Source: Lachnospiraceae bacterium UBA3282 (GTDB lineage: Bacteria > Bacillota > Clostridia > Lachnospirales > Lachnospiraceae). From it: a DNA stretch of 34,196 nt. Below, one piece after another: positions 22,726-30,624 of this stretch (positions are counted from its first letter, which is position 1; every line of letters starts with the position of its first letter). The notes below the pieces were generated by a model that searched no databases, was not told where the DNA came from, and saw only the letters and a list, made by a program, of their open reading frames with translations. A program made the translations under genes and the position numbers. The DNA lies in assembly GCA_002361735.1 (NCBI GenBank), contig DETS01000010.1, positions 970 to 35,165 on the forward strand. The letters are read 5' to 3'.

Positions 22726-23928
22726 TCAGCACTTACACTTGATACATTCACGCAGAATCGCGATCATATCATCCACATGCTCCTTTGTGATCACAAGAGG
22801 AGGCACGAAGCGAATAATACTCGTCCCGGCATTGATCAGTACCAGACCTCTCTCCATTGCCTCCTTAATGATGTCTCCCACGGGTCTGTCAAATACAAGC
22901 CCCTGCAAAAGCCCCACACCACGCCTTGTCTCCACGCAGGAAAATTCAGCCGCGATCTCATCCAGACGCTTTTCCAGATAGGCACCCACCTGATCGACAT
23001 TGGCAAGCACATCCTGCTTTTCAAAAAGTTCGATCACCTTGCAGATCGCGGCACAGGCTAAGGGGTTGCCGCCGTAAGTCGTGCCGTGATCTCCCGCCAC
23101 GAGAGAATTTGCTCCCACCTTCTCCGTCATCAGAAAGGCGCCCACCGGCACGCCGCAGCCAAGCGCCTTTGCCGTGGTCATCACATCCGGTTTGATACCG
23201 TAACGCTGCCAGGCATACATCGTCCCCGTCCGCCCCATGCCGCACTGGATCTCGTCTAACATCATCAGGATATCCCGCTCATCGCAGAGCGCCCTCACCT
23301 TTTTCATAAATTCTTCCGTCGCCGGGTAAATGCCGCCTTCGCCCTGCACGGTCTCAAAGAGGATCGCACAGGTTTTGTCCGTCACCTGCGCCATCACACT
23401 GTCAAAATCATTTAAGTTTGCAAAGCGGATGTTGCCGATCATCGGCTCGAAGGCATCCCGATAATGGGGATTGCCCGTCACCGAGAGTGCTCCCATGGTA
23501 CGTCCGTGGAAGGAGTGGTTCATGGCGATGATCTCATGATCCGTTCTCCCATCTTTCAGAAAACCATATTTGCGTGCCGTCTTGATGGCGCCCTCAATGG
23601 CTTCCGCACCGCTGTTGGTAAAAAAGACACGGTCCATACCGGAGATTTTTTTTAATTTTTTTGCCGCTTCGATTGCCGGCGCATTGTAATAATAGTTTGA
23701 GGTATGGATGATCTTATCGATCTGCGCTTTCAGGGCATCGTTATACTCTTTGCTCTGATAACCCAGCGCAAACACGGCGATACCGGACACGAAATCCAGA
23801 TATTTTTTCCCATCCATATCGTAGAGGTAAACGCCCTCTCCTTTGTCAAACACCACCTGATAACGGTTGTAAGTGTGGAGCAGCGCCTGCTCCGCCTCGT
23901 CTATATAACTTTGCATTTCTGCACTCAT
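22726..23928 (-). CDS. argD: Acetylornithine aminotransferase
   Basis: 400 residues. A class III PLP aminotransferase that converts N-acetylglutamate semialdehyde to N-acetylornithine. Visible are YLDFVSGIAVFALGY, the cofactor-phosphate region FFTNSGAEAIEGAIK, MNHSFHGRTMGALSVTG, the aspartate block MMLDEIQCGMGRTG, and the PLP-lysine segment MTTAKALGCGVPVGAF. Its place in the same direction as argB and argJ supports acetylornithine rather than GABA or other substrates, though family members can be promiscuous (also succinyl-diaminopimelate). The start at 23928 has AAGG about 11 nt upstream. It is 69 bases after argB, and a hairpin repeat follows the stop. Confidence 0.93.
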   Translation of the reverse strand: MSAEMQSYIDEAEQALLHTYNRYQVVFDKGEGVYLYDMDGKKYLDFVSGIAVFALGYQSKEYNDALKAQIDKIIHTSNYYYNAPAIEAAKKLKKISGMDRVFFTNSGAEAIEGAIKTARKYGFLKDGRTDHEIIAMNHSFHGRTMGALSVTGNPHYRDAFEPMIGNIRFANLNDFDSVMAQVTDKTCAILFETVQGEGGIYPATEEFMKKVRALCDERDILMMLDEIQCGMGRTGTMYAWQRYGIKPDVMTTAKALGCGVPVGAFLMTEKVGANSLVAGDHGTTYGGNPLACAAICKVIELFEKQDVLANVDQVGAYLEKRLDEIAAEFSCVETRRGVGLLQGLVFDRPVGDIIKEAMERGLVLINAGTSIIRFVPPLVITKEHVDDMIAILRECIKCKC

Positions 23929-23997
23929 TGTTTTCTGCCTTCTTTCTGTTTCGTTTTGCCCGCCAAAACATATGGTTCTGCGTATAATTACACTTTG

Positions 23998-24897
23998 TCA
24001 ACCGATCATCGTCTCTTTGTCCCGGTCTGCAATGATGGCCGTACCGATACCGTGGTCAGTAAAGATTTCAAGTAACAGACAATGCGCGATACGCCCATCC
24101 AGGATATGCACTCTGTTTACGCCCTCTCTGATGGCGTCCGTGCAGTTTCCCAGTTTCGGCAGCATCCCGCCGCCGATGCAGCCGTTTGCGATCAGCTCCT
24201 CCGCCTGCGTCGCCGTCAATCTCGAGATAAAGCTCGATTTATCATTGATATCCTTATACAGTCCCTCGATGTCCGTTAAGAACACCAGCTTGTCCGCGCC
24301 CACCGCTTTGGCGATCGCGCACGCCGCGTCGTCCGCATTGATATTGTAGGTCAAAAACCGATCGTCCAGTCCGATCGGCGCCACGATGGGCAGGAAATCT
24401 TTCTCCAATAAGTCATAGAGTACCTTCGGCTCCACGCCGCAGATCTCGCCCACATAACCGATATCCTGACCGTCCGCATAACGCTTTTTGCACTGTAAGA
24501 GCCCGGCGTCCTTGCCGCTGATACCGACGGCCTTCACGCCCAGCTCTTCCACCATGCGCACCAGATTCTTATTCACCTTATTTAAAACCATCTCCGCGAT
24601 CTCCATAGTCTCGTCGTCGGTCACGCGCAGCCCGTTTACAAACTCCGCCTCCTTGCCGACCTTACCGACCCAGCGGCTGATCTCCTTGCCGCCGCCGTGG
24701 ACAATGATAGGCTTAAAGCCGACGAGCTTCAGAAGCGTCACGTCTTTGATCACGTTTCGCTGCAGTTCCTCATTGCTCATGGCGCTGCCGCCGTATTTGA
24801 CCACGATGATCTTTCTGTTGAATTTCTGAATGTAGGGGAGAGCTTCGATCAGGACCTCCGCCTTCGCCAGAATTTGATTCATTTCCTGCTGTTCCAT
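23998..24897 (-). CDS. argB: Acetylglutamate kinase
   Basis: 299 residues. It phosphorylates N-acetylglutamate in arginine synthesis. Amino-acid-kinase marks: IIVVKYGGSAMSNEELQ near residue 30, PIIVHGGGKEISRW, and VFLTDIEGLYKD. The region N-terminal to the first motif (MEQQEMNQILAKAEVLIEAL) resembles the helix found in hexameric, arginine-inhibited forms, suggesting feedback control; this is inference. The start at 24897 is set by AAGAGG 6-7 nt upstream; the frame upstream overlaps the end of argJ. It lies between argJ (gap 58) and argD (gap 69). Confidence 0.95.
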   Translation of the reverse strand: MEQQEMNQILAKAEVLIEALPYIQKFNRKIIVVKYGGSAMSNEELQRNVIKDVTLLKLVGFKPIIVHGGGKEISRWVGKVGKEAEFVNGLRVTDDETMEIAEMVLNKVNKNLVRMVEELGVKAVGISGKDAGLLQCKKRYADGQDIGYVGEICGVEPKVLYDLLEKDFLPIVAPIGLDDRFLTYNINADDAACAIAKAVGADKLVFLTDIEGLYKDINDKSSFISRLTATQAEELIANGCIGGGMLPKLGNCTDAIREGVNRVHILDGRIAHCLLLEIFTDHGIGTAIIADRDKETMIG

Positions 24898-24955
24898 AAT
24901 GTGCCTCTTTTCATTGTTGGTAATAGTCCGCTCGGCTTCGCCCTCGCTACAGCGG

Positions 24956-26179
24956 CTAGCTGCGATAGTCTGCATTTATTTTGACGTAGTCGTAAGTGAG
25001 ATCGCAGCCCCAGGCGGCGGCCTGCGCACTGCCACGGTGCATGTCCACGATCACGCTGACCTCGGGGGACGCAAGGATCTTCGTCGCCTCGTCTTCGCTA
25101 TACTCCGTCAGCATACCGTTTTTGCAGATCTGCATCCGGTTTCCGCCGCCCTCACAGAAGATATCCACCTGTTCCGGGTCAAAATCGACGCCCGCATAGC
25201 CGAGTGCGCACATGATCCGTCCCACATTGGCATCATGACCGTAGATCATGGCCTTTGTCAGGCTGGAGCAGACCACGGACTTCGCCAGAATCTTTGCTTC
25301 TTCCTTCGTCGCCGCACCTGTCACCTTTGTTTCAAAGAGGGCTGTTGCGCCTTCGCCGTCCCCCGCCATTTTTTTGGCAAGCGTCGTATCGATATAGTGT
25401 AAGGCTTCCCGAAATGCCTCGTAATCTCTGCCCTTTTCCGTAATCTCCGCATTTCCCGCAAGACCGTTTGCCAGAATCACCAGCGTATCGTTGGTGGAGG
25501 TATCGCCGTCCACGGAGATCATATTGAAGGTATCTTTTACGTCCTCGCTTAACGCTTCCTGCAAAAGCTCTTTGGAAATCGCGATATCCGTGGTGATAAA
25601 GCACAGCATGGTGCACATATTCGGGTGGATCATGCCGGAACCCTTACAGCAGGCACCGATGGTCACGGTCTTTCCGTCAATTTCAATCTGTACCGCCGCC
25701 TGCTTGGGCTTCGTGTCCGTGGTCATCATCGCTTCCACCGCCGCCTGCCCGGCTTCCGGCGTATGCGCTTTTGCTGCCGCAAGCTTTTCAATCCCTGCTT
25801 CGATTTTATCCACGGGGATCTGCCAGCCGATCACCCCTGTAGAGGCAACCAGTACGCTGTCCTCGGGAACCGCAAGCACCGCCGCCGCCTTTTTTGCTGT
25901 CCGTGCGCAGCACGCATAGCCCTCTTTTCCCGTGCAGGCATTTGCAATGCCGGCATTGACCACCACCGCCTGCGCATAAGGAGAATGCGCCACGATCTCT
26001 TTATCCCACAAAACGGGGGCTGCTTTCACCACATTACTCGTAAAAACACCCGCTGCCTTACAGGGCACCCTGCTGTAAATGAGGGACATATCCTTCCTGT
26101 TTTGATACTTGATCGCGGCTTCCGCGCCTGCCGCCTCGAATCCCTGCGCCGCCGTCACGCCGCCTTCTATGATTTTCAT
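24956..26179 (-). CDS. argJ: Bifunctional ornithine acetyltransferase / N-acetylglutamate synthase
   Basis: 407 residues. It moves the acetyl group from N-acetylornithine to glutamate and can also make N-acetylglutamate from acetyl-CoA. Family segments: SLIYSRVPCKAAGVFTSN, VVVNAGIANACTGKEG, VASTGVIGWQIPVDKIE, then the self-cleavage region KGSGMIHPNMCTMLCFITTD. The protein is cut before the threonine of that motif into two subunits; here the residue before it is cysteine where many enzymes have alanine (ATML). Its own promoter and a preceding terminator make it the first gene of argJ-argB-argD. argC, often next to argJ, is missing from the window. Confidence 0.95.
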   Translation of the reverse strand: MKIIEGGVTAAQGFEAAGAEAAIKYQNRKDMSLIYSRVPCKAAGVFTSNVVKAAPVLWDKEIVAHSPYAQAVVVNAGIANACTGKEGYACCARTAKKAAAVLAVPEDSVLVASTGVIGWQIPVDKIEAGIEKLAAAKAHTPEAGQAAVEAMMTTDTKPKQAAVQIEIDGKTVTIGACCKGSGMIHPNMCTMLCFITTDIAISKELLQEALSEDVKDTFNMISVDGDTSTNDTLVILANGLAGNAEITEKGRDYEAFREALHYIDTTLAKKMAGDGEGATALFETKVTGAATKEEAKILAKSVVCSSLTKAMIYGHDANVGRIMCALGYAGVDFDPEQVDIFCEGGGNRMQICKNGMLTEYSEDEATKILASPEVSVIVDMHRGSAQAAAWGCDLTYDYVKINADYRS

Positions 26180-26222
26180 ATCCTTTTATACCCTCTTTTC
26201 TATTCCTGCAATCCCCTGTGGT

Positions 26223-26243
26223 GAATACCGTATTTTGGCATTC
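26223..26243 (-). promoter_or_regulatory. Near-perfect palindrome at the start of the argJ leader
   Basis: GAATACC (26223-26229) and GGCATTC (26237-26243), with one mismatch, around a 7-bp centre. It starts about 10 bases after the predicted transcription start. It could be an operator (perhaps for an arginine repressor, although the spacing does not match a classic ARG box) or a leader hairpin. Confidence 0.4.
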
Positions 26244-26258
26244 TCACACATGAGACTT

Positions 26259-26287
26259 AGTATACAATAAAAAAGGCGGCAATGCAA
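26259..26287 (-). promoter_or_regulatory. Promoter of argJ-argB-argD
   Basis: Minus strand TTGCAT (26282-26287), exactly 17-bp spacer, TATACT (26259-26264). The -35 and spacer overlap the loop and T-run of the upstream terminator. Confidence 0.7.
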
Positions 26288-26296
26288 CCCGCCGCC
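26269..26296 (-). terminator. Terminator after the nucleotidyltransferase gene
   Basis: GGCGGC (26291-26296) pairs with GCCGCC (26275-26280), 10-nt loop, then six T residues on the minus strand, starting 16 bases past the stop codon. Confidence 0.85.
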
Positions 26297-26311
26297 ATAG
26301 ACTACAAGCTG

Positions 26312-27100
26312 TTACGCCAATGCCTGCCCCACCACCTTCTCCAGTTCCGTCACCATCGTGCTGACAATCGAGATCGTCGCCGGGTCCTTACACATATTGT
26401 TCAGTAACAGTTTCATATTCAATTCAAAGTTCATCGGCAGAAGCCTGCATTCCTCCTTGCAAATCTCCATCAGCCGCTTCTCACCGGGCTGTAACTTCTC
26501 GTTTGCCGCAAAGAGCACATCAAAATAGGAAGCCAGAAAGCGGTGCACCGTATGATTGACATTCACGATGTCGCCTCGCAGCATCGCCTTTTCAATCTGG
26601 GCGATATAAGAGGGCATCCCGTACTTGATCAGATTCATATGATAGCTGATGATATTATTTTTCAACTCCTGCGGATAGGGAATGTCATACTTCTCCTTCG
26701 CCGCCGCGAGAAGGCCGCCCTTATCGTAGGCAATGCGCCCCACCAAAAGATTATGCCAAAGTCCGGTGGTACAGCCGTTTCGCGGCTCAAAGTGCACGGC
26801 TACCCGATCAATCTCTGCCAGAAATTCATCCAGATTGCGGTAAATGATATTGAGTTCCGAACCGTCATCATCCAGGATACAGATGTCCTCATGCTCCCTG
26901 TAATGATTATCCAAAACCATGCTGCTGCATTGTTGTTCCAGAATGCGCCGCCTCTCCTCCACCGGAATCGGTTCCGTAGAGTAAACATACACATCGTAAT
27001 CCGAATAGGCATCGTTCTTTTTGATGGCACGCGAACCGCCTACCGCGATCGACCGCACCTGTGGAAATTTTGCATATTCGTTGAAAATATCCTGTATCAT
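26312..27100 (-). CDS. Nucleotidyltransferase-fold protein (Pol beta superfamily, DUF4037-like)
   Basis: 262 residues. The N-terminal signature VGGSRAIKKNDAYSDYDVYV fits the GGS...DxD metal and nucleotide site of the Pol beta/MNT superfamily, with a further acidic position in the SELNIIYRNLDEF block. The C-terminal half is helical, with an EKAMLRGDIVNVNHTVHRFL segment typical of the helical partner domain in DUF4037-like and aminoglycoside-type nucleotidyltransferases. It could transfer AMP to a small molecule or protein; the substrate is unknown and no HEPN partner is seen. GGAGCAGGAT precedes the ATG. It has its own promoter and terminator, so it is monocistronic. Confidence 0.8.
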   Translation of the reverse strand: MIQDIFNEYAKFPQVRSIAVGGSRAIKKNDAYSDYDVYVYSTEPIPVEERRRILEQQCSSMVLDNHYREHEDICILDDDGSELNIIYRNLDEFLAEIDRVAVHFEPRNGCTTGLWHNLLVGRIAYDKGGLLAAAKEKYDIPYPQELKNNIISYHMNLIKYGMPSYIAQIEKAMLRGDIVNVNHTVHRFLASYFDVLFAANEKLQPGEKRLMEICKEECRLLPMNFELNMKLLLNNMCKDPATISIVSTMVTELEKVVGQALA

Positions 27101-27145
27101 ATCCTGCTCCTAAACCGTCTGTTTCTCCACTTGATACACAGCACT

Positions 27146-27175
27146 ATTTTATCAACATTTTCCGCCTTTTGGCAA
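27146..27175 (-). promoter_or_regulatory. Promoter of the nucleotidyltransferase gene
   Basis: Minus strand TTGCCA (27170-27175), 18-bp spacer, TAAAAT (27146-27151). Confidence 0.55.
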
Positions 27176-27204
27176 TCCTTATTCCCAAATTTCTCCGCAG
27201 GAAA

Positions 27205-27236
27205 GCGACGGTTCTTCCTTTCGAATGAACCGCCGC
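27205..27236 (-). terminator. Probable terminator of the coiled-coil protein gene
   Basis: A 10-bp stem with one mismatch (GCGGCGGTTC arm, 27227-27236; GAACCGTCGC arm, 27205-27214) is followed on the minus strand by only three T residues, so termination may be weak. Confidence 0.5.
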
Positions 27237-27256
27237 CATATTTCCCTGTTGATATC

Positions 27257-27871
27257 CTACGCCTCGGAAGCGCTCTCCGCGACTGTCTCCGCCTCCATCC
27301 CTTCCGGCATCCCCACGTTCGTCTCCGCATTCTGAGACGCCTCGAAAGGATCCTCGTATTCCTTTTCTTCCTCCTCGCCCCAGAGGGAATCCCATTCCTC
27401 GTGCTCGCCTTCCATATTCATGGCGGCCATCTCTTTCGCCATCTTATAAATATCCATGTTGAAGTCCATCAGCTTCTTTTCATCCTGCGCGGGCACGCGG
27501 TCGCCGCGGCTGATCCTTCTGGCGATTTCCAGACACTTTGCCATCTCCTCGCCGTACTCTTTCATGGCATCCGCCTGCTGCTTGGAAGCTATGCTGTTAA
27601 AGATGCCGACTTCCTGCTCGATCAGATCATCTAACGTCTTTTCATTTTTGTCGATCTGTCCGGAGAGCTCGTCGATCTTTTCCTGTAATTCTTTTTCCCG
27701 CTCCAGATAAGCCTCGGAAAACTCGAAGGTCACGCCCTGCGCTTCACCTTTCTTTTGCGCTTCCTCCAGCTTTTTGCGGTTTTCTTTCTGCTGGTTTACA
27801 TAATCTCTCTTTTGTCCCCGTAATAAAGATAACTGCTGTCTGTAAGCTTTCTGCGCTTCGCCGATTTTCAT
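27257..27871 (-). CDS. Hypothetical coiled-coil protein, acidic tail
   Basis: 204 residues; I do not recognise a named family. Residues about 1-110 are strongly helical, charged heptad-like sequence (RGQKRDYVNQQKENRKKLEE, then LEREKELQEKIDELSGQIDK), predicting a long coiled coil. A conserved-looking centre (ECLEIARRISRGDRVPAQD-like) is followed by KKLMDFNMDIYKMAKEMAAM, and the tail from about 150 is very acidic. No signal peptide or membrane span, so probably cytoplasmic. AGGAGG stands upstream of the ATG, inside the remnant Fic gene. The gene appears to be native: its composition matches the surroundings, unlike the AT-rich remnant before it. Function unknown. Confidence 0.75.
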   Translation of the reverse strand: MKIGEAQKAYRQQLSLLRGQKRDYVNQQKENRKKLEEAQKKGEAQGVTFEFSEAYLEREKELQEKIDELSGQIDKNEKTLDDLIEQEVGIFNSIASKQQADAMKEYGEEMAKCLEIARRISRGDRVPAQDEKKLMDFNMDIYKMAKEMAAMNMEGEHEEWDSLWGEEEEKEYEDPFEASQNAETNVGMPEGMEAETVAESASEA

Positions 27872-27872
27872 G

Positions 27873-27989
27873 TTATGTAAACCTCCTTATATTCCTAATA
27901 CATTTTTTAAACAACTGCTCCATATCCCTTATTCCCAACTTGTTCATTAAGACATCTGAATCAGTATAGCAATACACTTCATCCGGCAT
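27873..27989 (-). pseudogene. Truncated Fic-family toxin remnant (38 codons)
   Basis: The ATG at 27989 overlaps the antitoxin stop (TAATG), as in a translationally coupled toxin gene. It reads MPDEVYCYTDSDVLMNKLGI then RDMEQLF, which resembles the N-terminus of Fic/cell-filamentation proteins (YTDSDVLxNKLGIRD), before diverging into CIRNIRRFT and a stop. The catalytic HPFxxGNGR motif is absent. The remnant ends two bases before the next gene's ATG and carries that gene's ribosome binding site, so the toxin was probably deleted. The similarity is from memory of the family, not from a search. Confidence 0.7.
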
Positions 27990-28315
27990 TATTCAATCTC
28001 TCCCATGAGCCGTTGACGTAATTCATCTCCTTCTATTTCTCCATTTTTATAAGCATATAAGATACGCAGATCATCTTCTGTCAATTCCATCCCTTCAAAC
28101 GCAAACGTAGCTTCCACTTCTTTTACTGCTTCCGTTTTACTATATACCTGTTGATTTATTTTTACTTCAAAAGGAATCCCTTCCGTCAAAATGATCTGTT
28201 TTAGCATCATATTAACCACTGCTGATAAATTAGTCCCGAGCTTTTCCAAAATTTTTGAAGCCTTTTCTTTATCTTCCGCCGAAGTCCTCACTTGCAATAA
28301 TGATGTGCCAGACAT
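27989..28315 (-). CDS. RelB/DinJ-family antitoxin, orphan
   Basis: 108 residues. The N-terminal half (SLLQVRTSAEDKEKASKILE, then LGTNLSAVVNMMLKQIILTE and GIPFEV) is the ribbon-helix-helix DNA-binding region of RelB/DinJ antitoxins; the C-terminal part, rich in acidic residues (TEDDLRILYAYKNGEIEGDE), would wrap the toxin. The start at 28315 is set by AAAGGAGG 9 nt upstream. A strong promoter with a palindrome lies just before, consistent with self-repression. The expected toxin gene downstream is cut down to 38 codons, so the antitoxin has no visible partner. The gene is more AT-rich than its neighbours, suggesting acquisition by transfer. Confidence 0.85.
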   Translation of the reverse strand: MSGTSLLQVRTSAEDKEKASKILEKLGTNLSAVVNMMLKQIILTEGIPFEVKINQQVYSKTEAVKEVEATFAFEGMELTEDDLRILYAYKNGEIEGDELRQRLMGEIE

Positions 28316-28339
28316 ATCGTCAGCCCTCCTTTTGATATT

Positions 28340-28368
28340 ATTATACGACACAGTAATTACACTGTAAA
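28340..28368 (-). promoter_or_regulatory. Promoter and operator of the antitoxin gene
   Basis: Minus strand TTTACA (28363-28368), 17-bp spacer, TATAAT (28340-28345). An inverted repeat ACAGT-N6-ACTGT (28350-28365) fills the spacer, where a ribbon-helix-helix repressor would be expected to bind. Confidence 0.8.
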
Positions 28369-28457
28369 CAGAAATTTTTGGTATTGTTTTCTAGAGTTTG
28401 CAGACGAAGACACGCAGTGCTAAAAAAAGCAAAGAGATAAATGCTGATACGCAATGA

Positions 28458-28562
28458 CTGGCTCTTTGGAAAAATGAGGCGGAGGCAAACCGCTACGCCG
28501 CAAAATATCTGGCGGTCTGCGAGGGCGTTCTCGACTTTGTGACCGGAGAGTTTACTTCATAG
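28458..28562 (+). pseudogene. Possible decayed gene fragment
   Basis: In the 28369-28602 gap, a plus-strand frame without start codon reads LALWKNEAEANRYAAKYLAV then CEGVLDFVTGEFTS and stops. The residue pattern looks protein-like, and after a frame change it continues as FIDAFVGDDITML up to about 28600. I do not recognise the family. It may be a remnant of an element lost from beside the toxin-antitoxin locus. Confidence 0.25.
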
Positions 28563-28602
28563 ATGCCTTTGTGGGCGATGACATTACCATGCTCTGCGTA
28601 TC

Positions 28603-30624
28603 TTACTTAAAGAAGTTGGAGGGTCTCACAATGCGGTAATAGGTCCGCGCCGTCATCCAAAAGCTTGCCGCATAGAGAAGCGCCACAGCTGCCGCCACGC
28701 CCACGCAGCAGCGGATCAAAAGGGCGGTATCGAAAAACCGCAGCGCCGCCAGCAGACCGTTTACCATCACCAGCCCTGCCGCCGTGTGCAAAAGCGCACC
28801 CGCAAGCGGCAGAAAGAACACCAGCAGGATCTGCCTGTGGATCGTTGCCTTGATCTCGTCATCGCTCATGCCCACCTTGCGCATGATTCCGAAACTGTCC
28901 TGATCTTCATACCCTTCCGATACCTGCTTAAAGTACATGATGAGCAGCAGGCACACAAAAAACAAAAGCCCGAATACCATACCGATAAAAAGCAGGCCGC
29001 CGTTTAAGGAGCGGTTTTCTTCCCTTCCTGCCAGACCGTTCTCGATCGCCAGAAAATATTGCTGTCCCTGACACCACTCCATCCATTCGCTGACCATAAC
29101 CGTCCTCTCCGCTTCCTTCCCGTCAAGCAAAAGATTTAGGTGCCGCACGCCGCTGTGCAGAAAACTCTCCAGATCGGTCACACCGTTTTCCTCCGCCCAC
29201 GCCGTCACAAAGCTGTCGAGCGTTTCCTGATCCTTTACCACGATCACATAATCCGAATAAAAGTTATACATCCTGTTTTTTGCCTGCGGATAGGGATAAA
29301 TGCGCTCCGGTTCCTCCTTGATGGCTGCCTTCATACCCATAAACGCCACACTGTCAAAACCAAACGGCATCCCCGTCGCATAGAAAAGCACTTCCCCCTC
29401 GTTCAAAGTCTGGCTCTCATTCTCCAGACGGTTATAGTCCTCCAGCGTAAGCAGCGTGACACCATACTGATCCGCCCAATCATATCCCGCAATGCCCGTA
29501 AACGCGTTGCTTCCATCTTCCTTCCCGCAGGACAGCCTGATACTGTTGTAGCAATCCAGCCTCTTAATCTTTTGCCCGTACTTGAAAGCAAGTTCTTCCG
29601 CCTTCGCCTCCGCCTTTTCTATCACATCACTGTTTTCCGAATAAGCCGCCGTCACATCGTAGGGATCGTCAAAATAAGCGATCTGATCCATCCCCATCCA
29701 CAAACTGACCGTACAAGTCAACGTAATCACAAGCATCGTGGAAAAGATGCAGATATTGGATAATCCCGCCGCATTCTTTTTCATGCGGTAGAGCATCCCG
29801 GAAATCGTCACCTGATTGGACGGTCTGTAGTAAATCTTTTTCCGTTTCTTCAAGAACCGCAGGAAAGCCACGCTTCCCGAGGTGAACAGAAAATAAGTGC
29901 CCAGCACCACCAGCAGTACCGCCAGAAAAAAGTCCGTAAAGATCATGCTGTCCAGTTTGCTTGTGACGGAAATATGATAGCCGCCGAGCAAACAAAACAG
30001 TCCCACAGCAGACCACAGCCAGATCCGCTTTACCTCCTTTTCTCCCTTTTTGCTCTCGGACAAAAGCTCTGTCGGCTTCATGCGGTAAAATCCCCACAGG
30101 CTGCGCAACAGGAGGCAGAAAAAGACAAGCGCGAAATAGCGTATGGTCTCCATGACTGCCTCTATGGAAAAGGTAAACGCCGCCTCCACATTTAACCGCG
30201 TCATGCGAAGCAGCAGAAGGAACATCAGCTTATTCAACACAAAACCAAGCAGGATTCCCACAGACACACTGATCAGATACAAGCCCAGATTTTCCCAGAA
30301 AAGCATGATGCCAATGTGCTTTCTTTCTAATCCTAAAAGGCTGTAAAGCCCCAACTCACGCTTGCGCCGCTTCTGCACAAAACTGCCCGCATAAAGCAGG
30401 AATAACAGCAATATGACCGCCAACAGTCCCTTTCCCATAGAGAGCATCATCCACGCATAGGCCGCCTTGGGCAGTCTCATCATCAGGTCGTTGTGTAACA
30501 GAGAAGAAAACAGATAATAACTGAACACGGAAAAAAAGCACGCCAGCAGATACGGGCGGTAGACCAGCCGATTCTGTTTGATTCCTTTGAAAGCCATGAC
30601 AGGCAGTAATTTCATTTTATTCAT
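28603..30624 (-). CDS. BceB-type ABC transporter permease
   Basis: 673 residues. The layout fits the Bce/Vra permease family: ten membrane helices with a large extracellular domain of about 200 residues between helices 7 and 8 (roughly 325-535 here), plus FtsX-like segments (RKRRKRELGLYSLLGLERKHI and DSFGIMRKVGMSDDEIKATI). Such permeases detect or expel peptide antibiotics acting on the cell wall and signal to a paired BceS kinase. The start ATG overlaps the ATPase gene's last codons by 8 bases, so the two are translationally coupled. Exact substrate unknown. Confidence 0.92.
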   Translation of the reverse strand: MNKMKLLPVMAFKGIKQNRLVYRPYLLACFFSVFSYYLFSSLLHNDLMMRLPKAAYAWMMLSMGKGLLAVILLLFLLYAGSFVQKRRKRELGLYSLLGLERKHIGIMLFWENLGLYLISVSVGILLGFVLNKLMFLLLLRMTRLNVEAAFTFSIEAVMETIRYFALVFFCLLLRSLWGFYRMKPTELLSESKKGEKEVKRIWLWSAVGLFCLLGGYHISVTSKLDSMIFTDFFLAVLLVVLGTYFLFTSGSVAFLRFLKKRKKIYYRPSNQVTISGMLYRMKKNAAGLSNICIFSTMLVITLTCTVSLWMGMDQIAYFDDPYDVTAAYSENSDVIEKAEAKAEELAFKYGQKIKRLDCYNSIRLSCGKEDGSNAFTGIAGYDWADQYGVTLLTLEDYNRLENESQTLNEGEVLFYATGMPFGFDSVAFMGMKAAIKEEPERIYPYPQAKNRMYNFYSDYVIVVKDQETLDSFVTAWAEENGVTDLESFLHSGVRHLNLLLDGKEAERTVMVSEWMEWCQGQQYFLAIENGLAGREENRSLNGGLLFIGMVFGLLFFVCLLLIMYFKQVSEGYEDQDSFGIMRKVGMSDDEIKATIHRQILLVFFLPLAGALLHTAAGLVMVNGLLAALRFFDTALLIRCCVGVAAAVALLYAASFWMTARTYYRIVRPSNFFK

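Noticed and set aside
21644..22981. 445-codon plus-strand open frame opposite the solute-binding protein and argD
   Set aside because: It lies fully antisense to two genes with recognisable families, has no family resemblance, and its length is explained by the codon composition of the true genes.
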